This document shows positions 5,820 to 9,805 of a stretch of DNA of 9,805 bases, piece after piece. Source of the DNA: Nitrososphaerota archaeon (lineage in GTDB: Archaea > Thermoproteota > Nitrososphaeria > Nitrososphaerales > UBA57); NCBI GenBank assembly GCA_022572285.1, contig JACZWF010000041.1:1-9805 (forward strand), given 5' to 3'. The notes beneath the pieces were generated by a model. That model did not search any database. It saw nothing but the letters and a program-made list of their open reading frames with translations, and was not told the origin of the DNA. The position numbers and the translations under genes were made by a program. Numbering within the stretch: the stretch's first letter is position 1; the number at the start of each line of letters is the position of its first letter.

Positions 5820-7315
5820 CTTGCTCTCCCGGTTATGCTTCGCAGCGAGCTTAGAACAAGATTTCTAACGTAAGAGTCAAGGATCATATTCATGACGCCA
5901 TAAAGCGCCAACGATGCTAGACCTGGAATCGCCAGGTAGCTCAGGGTATCTAGCAGTCTGGTTTCTGTCCAAGGGAAGTTTAGTCTGAAAAAGTAGAGAA
6001 ACCCCGCCATTGATAATCCAGAGAAAATGTACTTTGCAATAGCAAAGTAAGGAAGATCATGAGGAAGCTGTTTCCGTGCCAGGATCACTTTCAGAATGGT
6101 AAAAGGTACAACAACTCCTCCGAAGATTAACCCCCAGTAGAAACCTAGAGTAATCTCACTTGCTCCCTGAGAGTTAAGGATAGAGAGCGTAAATGCAATC
6201 ACTCCGAAATAGATGATTCCCTTTGCAAGGTCTATAAGTGGAAGTTTAACGAGCCAGCTCTTCCTCAGCGAGGAGAGATGAAGATCTTCTATTTTTCTGT
6301 CGACTTTTTCGCTTCCAAGGAGAACAAAATCCATAAGATGTTCTATACCCTGCACCATGGTCACCAAAACTAGAATTCGAAGTATCGGAGCAGAAGCGAC
6401 GTAGTTGAGTCCCAAGACGCCCAGAAGGGGTTCCGCCATGATGAAAGCTCCGGCGGCGAGGGGCAGCTGGACTAGGAGTTGAAGTCTGATTGAGACAGAT
6501 ACGTCTGATCCGAGTCGATCTCTTATTAATTTTGGATAGAGGACCACCAGAAAAACCTCGGCTAGGGCGACTATAGCTACGAAGGTTCTCGCAGCCTGAA
6601 AGAATCCTACAACGACTGTAGACCCGATTAGGAGCGAGACTAGAATAGCATCTGCTATCCAAACGCGAGCTACTATTGTACTAAGTATCGGTACCCACGA
6701 CGTTCGTATCCATGACCTGATAACCCTGAACTGAAATGTACCTCTGAGCAGCTCACGCGACCAATACCCAAGAGCTATCACGTGGAGGAGATGTCCTATC
6801 GTAAGAGACACTATGGCTCCTACCAAACCCAACTTTAGGAAAAAGACAAGATACAAGATAGCCGCAACTTTTGCTAGTTCAAAGACGATAGTTGCATATC
6901 CCAAGAACTGGGGCCGAGAGGCCTGTATGGAGGACTTTAGGGAGAGGTTTAGTGCCAATAGAGGAATCTGGGGGAGGAAGACCAGGGAGAAGATCAGAAT
7001 CGCTCCTAGCGACAAAGTGAGGACTAGCACTAAAGCGAGAAAGAGGGCTACGATCACTGGCGCGAAGATGATTGACCCATAGACCGCTGTTCTTCCTACA
7101 TCGTCTCCTCTTGCCTGGTAACGAAGAGCCCAGTAGGAGATCGACGCCATAGGAATTAGGGCCACCGAGACAGAACTTCCTAGGACTTGCCAAAGTCCGA
7201 ACTGGTCTACCGTAAGATTCCTTGTTAGTATGGTTACGAAGATGAGGCCAGTGAATAGCGTCGAGAATTGTGCGGCCACCTGGATGAGGCCCGCATAAGC
7301 TATTCGAAGTGACAT
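5816..7315 (-). CDS. Wzx-like oligosaccharide flippase (MOP superfamily)
   Basis: A 499-residue integral membrane protein with about 14 hydrophobic segments (roughly 8-30, 42-62, 78-98, 100-120, 138-160, 163-183, 208-230, 243-262, 282-300, 310-332, 358-380, 390-412, 425-443, 455-478), the number usual for the polysaccharide transporter branch of the MOP superfamily. The N-terminal pattern FVTILTRNLTVDQFGLWQVL is the typical opening of Wzx/RfbX-type flippases, which turn lipid-linked glycans from the cytoplasmic to the outer membrane face. It is transcribed against the glycan genes and separately from the surface-protein genes, with a TATA-like box about 30 nt before its ATG and no clear ribosome binding site, so probably leaderless. 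Its stop codon overlaps that of the convergent methyltransferase gene by four bases. Confidence 0.87.
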   Translation of the reverse strand: MSLRIAYAGLIQVAAQFSTLFTGLIFVTILTRNLTVDQFGLWQVLGSSVSVALIPMASISYWALRYQARGDDVGRTAVYGSIIFAPVIVALFLALVLVLTLSLGAILIFSLVFLPQIPLLALNLSLKSSIQASRPQFLGYATIVFELAKVAAILYLVFFLKLGLVGAIVSLTIGHLLHVIALGYWSRELLRGTFQFRVIRSWIRTSWVPILSTIVARVWIADAILVSLLIGSTVVVGFFQAARTFVAIVALAEVFLVVLYPKLIRDRLGSDVSVSIRLQLLVQLPLAAGAFIMAEPLLGVLGLNYVASAPILRILVLVTMVQGIEHLMDFVLLGSEKVDRKIEDLHLSSLRKSWLVKLPLIDLAKGIIYFGVIAFTLSILNSQGASEITLGFYWGLIFGGVVVPFTILKVILARKQLPHDLPYFAIAKYIFSGLSMAGFLYFFRLNFPWTETRLLDTLSYLAIPGLASLALYGVMNMILDSYVRNLVLSSLRSITGRAS

Positions 7316-7340
7316 CTATTCCAGGTTAACAGGGCGTCGA

Positions 7341-7350
7341 AATAAGTATA
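7341..7350 (-). promoter_or_regulatory. TATA box of the flippase gene (leaderless)
   Basis: On the minus strand this reads TATACTTATT, 26-35 nt upstream of the ATG at 7315. Archaeal TATA boxes sit about 26 nt before the transcription start, so the start would fall within a few bases of the ATG, giving a leaderless or nearly leaderless mRNA. Confidence 0.55.
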
Positions 7351-7360
7351 GAGAACGATA

Positions 7361-7382
7361 GTCAACCTAGTTGACACTAGGT
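7361..7382. repeat. Two overlapping inverted repeats upstream of the flippase promoter
   Basis: GTCAAC (7361-7366), CTA, GTTGAC (7370-7375) is a perfect 6-bp dyad with a 3-nt spacer. Interlocked with it, ACCTAG (7365-7370), TTGACA, CTAGGT (7377-7382) is a second 6-bp dyad. They end 11 nt upstream of the TATA-like box, a position suited to an activator or repressor site. They also lie just past the T tract that ends the surface-protein unit. Confidence 0.45.
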
Positions 7383-7387
7383 CGAAG

Positions 7388-7418
7388 AAAAAAAGGAGGG
7401 GGGCGCGGCTATCCGCGC
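7388..7418 (-). terminator. Hairpin and T7 tract ending the surface-protein genes
   Basis: On the minus strand GCGCGG (7418-7413), loop ATAG, CCGCGC (7408-7403) forms a 6-bp all-GC stem that contains the TAG stop of the anchor gene; C-rich sequence and seven Ts (7394-7388) follow. Archaeal RNA polymerase stops mainly at T tracts, so the T run is probably the working part. The hairpin may protect the transcript end. Confidence 0.5.
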
Positions 7419-8578
7419 TTCCTTACCAAGACGACTATTATGAGAACTACAGCTAATGCGGCTAGTCCTGCTGCCACTAAAGCCATAGTGGATGCCTGAC
7501 TCGAACCTGCAGCTGCGGCCCGCGTATCATCGCGGATCGCTTCTACGGAAGCGAGTATATCGGCCTTTGCTTCGTCTATTTCGCTCACGATGTTACCCTG
7601 AATTCCCTGTACACTTGCTGTTATTCCGGCTGGCACGCTAGCTATTGCGTCAGCCAAGCTGCTCTGTGCGTCGCTTATGCGAGCAAGGATTGCACCTTGG
7701 GCCTCTGCTATTCTTGGAACAATGTCGTCAATCTGTGCACTTAGCATCGATTCAATATCGCTAACGTCTGACCTTAGGTTGCTGATCTGGCTCGTTATCG
7801 CGGGCACAATTCCAACAACTGAGGACTGTCTCGCAATGGTGGTGGTAACATGGAACGATGTATGTCCGTTATTTCCTCCAGAAGGTGTATTCGCGCCTAT
7901 GTGCATGCCATAGGTCCCTTCAGCATTCTGAGGTATAGTGTACTCGAAATAGTACCAACCCGCATGGATCCTACCTTCGGTTCCTAGGAGCTGTACAAGT
8001 TGCTGGTCTGGTGTGTGAATGTGTGCGATGACTATTGTTGGGTCTACTAGAGCACCGTTCAACGTAAAGAGAACGTTGATAGTTACTGTGTCTCCTCTGT
8101 TGTAGACACCGTTAGCTGTCACGTCTATCTCGAATCCACCTACTGGAACCCCGTTTTCAGAAGGAGGCGGAGCTCCTGTCGAGTCGAAGGTCACCACAGT
8201 CGTTACGGTCGCACCTGCGGCTGCGGCTGTTGCTCGTACCGTATAACTACCGAATGGGAATAGGTTCGAGGGTTGTGGAGGGAATCTCATGACCTGGACT
8301 GCGTAGTTTCCTGCTCCGTCAGCAGTCGTTTGTCCAGTCGCCACTAAGATATTGCTCGGATTCAACACTTGGACTACTACCTCATCATTGGGTGGGGCTA
8401 CACCACTTGCAGTTAGTAGATCACCTGGCTCATAGCTTGTCTTGTCCGTTTCCACGGTTATGGCCTGCGCTAGTATGGCTGGTGCTGAAGTGAGTATCAG
8501 CAACAGTGAAAGGACGATGGCGGCGATTACGCCGACATCAGTCCTCCTCTGCTGGATAAAGAAAGATCGTGTGGACAT
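7409..8578 (-). CDS. SlaB-like membrane-anchored surface protein with coiled-coil stalk
   Basis: A 389-residue exported protein. Signal peptide: basic QQRR (9-12), hydrophobic core about 16-33, likely cleavage after the alanine-rich SAPAILAQA. Two beta-sandwich domains follow: about 40-132 (VETDKTSYEPGDLLTASG ... FGSYTVRAT, an Ig/MG2-like pattern) and about 146-248 (FEIDVTANGVYNRGDTVTINV ... GWYYFEYTIP ... GTYGMHIGA). Residues about 260-355 are heptad-like and rich in A, I, D and E, forming a long coiled coil. Residues 364-386 are a membrane helix, followed by RKRG. This order matches the S-layer anchor SlaB of Sulfolobales by architecture, not by alignment. The ATG follows the upstream stop by 15 nt, with AGGTGA as ribosome binding site. 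No N-X-S/T sequon is present apart from one blocked by proline. Confidence 0.72.
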   Translation of the reverse strand: MSTRSFFIQQRRTDVGVIAAIVLSLLLILTSAPAILAQAITVETDKTSYEPGDLLTASGVAPPNDEVVVQVLNPSNILVATGQTTADGAGNYAVQVMRFPPQPSNLFPFGSYTVRATAAAAGATVTTVVTFDSTGAPPPSENGVPVGGFEIDVTANGVYNRGDTVTINVLFTLNGALVDPTIVIAHIHTPDQQLVQLLGTEGRIHAGWYYFEYTIPQNAEGTYGMHIGANTPSGGNNGHTSFHVTTTIARQSSVVGIVPAITSQISNLRSDVSDIESMLSAQIDDIVPRIAEAQGAILARISDAQSSLADAIASVPAGITASVQGIQGNIVSEIDEAKADILASVEAIRDDTRAAAAGSSQASTMALVAAGLAALAVVLIIVVLVRKRG

Positions 8579-8587
8579 TTCTTAATC

Positions 8588-8595
8588 CCTCACCT
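8588..8595 (-). promoter_or_regulatory. Ribosome binding site of the SlaB-like gene
   Basis: On the minus strand AGGTGAGG lies 9 nt before the ATG at 8578 and overlaps the TAG stop of the upstream surface-protein gene. It matches the GGAGGTGATC complement of archaeal 16S rRNA ends, so the two surface genes are probably one transcript with linked translation. Confidence 0.55.
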
Positions 8596-9805
8596 ACGGG
8601 GAGACAGTGAATGTTATGCACTGGACTGGTGATAGTGCTATTGGATCTTGGATACTCTCCCAGACGAAGACACATTTCTCGTAGACTCCTGGTAGAGTTG
8701 GAATCCATGCAAGTCCTGGGATGAGTGAATCACCAGGCTGCAGTGTGATATCCCTTACCCATGCCAGATTGACTACTTGTCCGTTCGAGTTCTGGTCCTG
8801 TATGAGGAATGTGAATGTGTGTGCTACTGTGTCGTTGTTGGTAATCCTGGCTTGCTGGATCAATACGTCACCCACCGATGGGTTAGGTATTGGTTGGTTG
8901 TTCTGGTCTACTATCTCAGGTATATCTGCTGGTACTTGTTGTGTCTTTGGTGTAGCAGTTCCTATCCTGAAGATTACTACCACCTTGACATCCTCGACGC
9001 CTCCAGCTCCAATCTCATCCTCGTACTCGACTTCTCCGAAATCTCCGATCCTTCCAAGTACCTGTGCACCTGATGGAATCCTGTCAGGCTTGATGATCTC
9101 CATCCTGCCGATGAACACTCCTGAGTCTCTCGCGGTCTCTACCAGGTTAATATCTGATCCTACTCTCCAGCTGTCCGTCTTAGCCCTAACCTGCACTTGC
9201 TCTCTCAGGTCGCTGTTCCTATTCCTATCGATATCTACCAGAGTTATCGTTGCGAAGTCCTCTACATTGTAGACCTCGGCATCTAAGGTCAGTACTCCAG
9301 TAATGCTGACTATTCTGATTACGATTTCGATGATCAGTGTATTCCCGTTCGCGTCCGCATCGTCTTGGTAGAAGATGTGAATTTCGTCGATTGGCTGCAC
9401 TTCCATGATTTCATCGGCCGTTACACCACCAACACACTCTTCGCCATCCCAACCTGTGCACAGTCTCACCTCGATCTCGAACTTGAATGTTCCATTAAAG
9501 GGAGTACTCTCGGTCCTGGATTCAAGCAGCCCTGGGTTGAATGGCTGTGAGGGGCCATCAATATCATCTGTTGAGTTGACGGCGATGACCCTTCTCAGAT
9601 GTAGCTCATCGTCGTCTCTGAAGGAGTGATCTATGTCAACCACGCTCACTAATATTGTGGTTGTCGGTCCAGCCTCCGCTACCGGTGAAGTTGTCATCAC
9701 TGCACTTGTGGATCGAAGCCTGAAGGTCGCCTCGACATTTCGGGCATCAAGACCTGTCCCTCCACCGAAGCTGTTCAGGGTAGCATTGTCTATTACTCTG
9801 ATTCT
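8594..9805 (-). CDS. S-layer-like repeat protein, C-terminal part (start outside window)
   Basis: The frame is open to the window edge, giving 403 residues; a GTG at 9700 is internal, not a start. A repeat unit is visible: VVDIDHSFRDDDE (from 55), then ESTPFNGTFKFEIE and DEIHIFYQDDADANG; again LVDIDRNRNSD, ETARDSGVFIGRMEI, GEVEYEDEI. The order [VL]VDID, then T..G.F.G, then a D/E-I..YxD strand is typical of repeat-built S-layer and surface proteins of Nitrososphaeria. A C-terminal Ig/CARDB-like domain follows (about 300-403): NNDTVAHTFTFLIQDQNSNGQVV, ITLQPGDSL, YEKCVFVWESIQDPIALSP. Four N-X-S/T sequons (NAT, NST, NGT, NDT) could carry glycan, and two close cysteine pairs (LCTGWDGEEC; KC...QC) could form disulfides. 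Acidic and without a membrane helix, so it needs an anchor; the next gene supplies one. The S-layer role is inferred. Confidence 0.7.
   Translation of the reverse strand, partial: RIRVIDNATLNSFGGGTGLDARNVEATFRLRSTSAVMTTSPVAEAGPTTTILVSVVDIDHSFRDDDELHLRRVIAVNSTDDIDGPSQPFNPGLLESRTESTPFNGTFKFEIEVRLCTGWDGEECVGGVTADEIMEVQPIDEIHIFYQDDADANGNTLIIEIVIRIVSITGVLTLDAEVYNVEDFATITLVDIDRNRNSDLREQVQVRAKTDSWRVGSDINLVETARDSGVFIGRMEIIKPDRIPSGAQVLGRIGDFGEVEYEDEIGAGGVEDVKVVVIFRIGTATPKTQQVPADIPEIVDQNNQPIPNPSVGDVLIQQARITNNDTVAHTFTFLIQDQNSNGQVVNLAWVRDITLQPGDSLIPGLAWIPTLPGVYEKCVFVWESIQDPIALSPVQCITFTVSP

Noticed and set aside
6246..6662. 138-residue minus-strand reading frame inside the flippase gene
   Set aside because: It lies wholly within the flippase in another frame, with R/S-rich low-quality composition and no recognisable domain.
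6813..7193. Reading frames on both strands (plus 6813-7082, minus 6879-7193) inside the flippase 5' half
   Set aside because: Both overlap membrane segments of the flippase in shifted or opposite frames and resemble no family.
8721..9272. 183-residue plus-strand reading frame opposite the S-layer-like gene
   Set aside because: It is antisense to a well-supported coding region, rich in S, T and L as expected of a mirror frame, with no motif.
8594..9700. A complete 368-residue surface protein starting at 9700
   Set aside because: The supposed start is a GTG and the frame stays open for 35 more codons to the window edge with the same composition, so the gene is partial.
604..9805. A second attachment site (copy of the tRNA 3' end) to the right of the tRNA
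   Set aside because: I found no repeat of the T-arm/acceptor sequence in the rest of the window, so there is no support for the glycan and S-layer genes being inside the integrated element.
1..9805. CRISPR array, insertion sequence or ribosomal RNA
   Set aside because: No regularly spaced repeats, no terminal inverted repeats with a transposase and no rRNA-like stretch were seen.

Overview
The window looks archaeal, most likely from the Nitrososphaeria (Thaumarchaeota) or a close TACK relative. The reasons are a tRNA-Arg(GCG) gene interrupted by a 13-nt intron that folds as a bulge-helix-bulge-type splice motif, a TATA-like box about 30 nt upstream of a start codon (leaderless style), GGTGA-type ribosome binding sites, and a surface-protein C-terminus (FVWES...P.ALSP) that I associate with secreted proteins of this group. 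The phylum call is an inference.

Layout. Positions 1-448 hold a possible C-terminal remnant of an unknown gene and a 63-residue N-terminal remnant of a tyrosine recombinase (minus strand). The remnant lies 45 nt beyond the 3' end of the intron-containing tRNA-Arg gene (449-537, minus). This is the usual scar of an element integrated at a tRNA; on this geometry the element lay to the left of the tRNA and the glycan genes to the right lie outside it.

Positions 604-5819 (plus strand) form a surface-glycan gene set: a NodB-type polysaccharide deacetylase-like protein, a carbamoyl-phosphate-synthase-like ATP-grasp ligase, a HAD phosphatase, a small family 2-like glycosyltransferase and two different class I SAM-dependent methyltransferases. 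The first four are packed tightly (20-nt gap, 1-nt overlap, 5-nt gap); the last two follow gaps of 104 and 66 nt and may have their own promoters. The last gene meets, stop codon to stop codon, a minus-strand Wzx-like flippase (5816-7315) with its own well-placed TATA box.

Positions 7409-9805 (minus strand) carry two cell-surface genes read towards the flippase: the C-terminal 403 residues of a repeat-built S-layer-like protein whose start lies outside the window, and 15 nt downstream a membrane-anchored protein with a signal peptide, two beta domains, a long coiled coil and a C-terminal membrane helix. That is the architecture of SlaB, the S-layer stalk of Sulfolobales. A hairpin plus T7 tract ends this unit.

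Together the genes suggest a locus that makes, modifies and exports a glycan and places it on an adjacent two-component S-layer: the S-layer-like fragment has four N-X-S/T sequons, the anchor has none. No oligosaccharyltransferase and no lipid-carrier priming enzyme is present, so the glycan pathway is only partly encoded here. Nothing proves a completely new system; the most notable items are the tiny non-canonical tRNA intron, the SlaB-like anchor next to a repeat-type S-layer protein, and the deacetylase/ATP-grasp/HAD cassette, whose combined chemistry is unknown to me.
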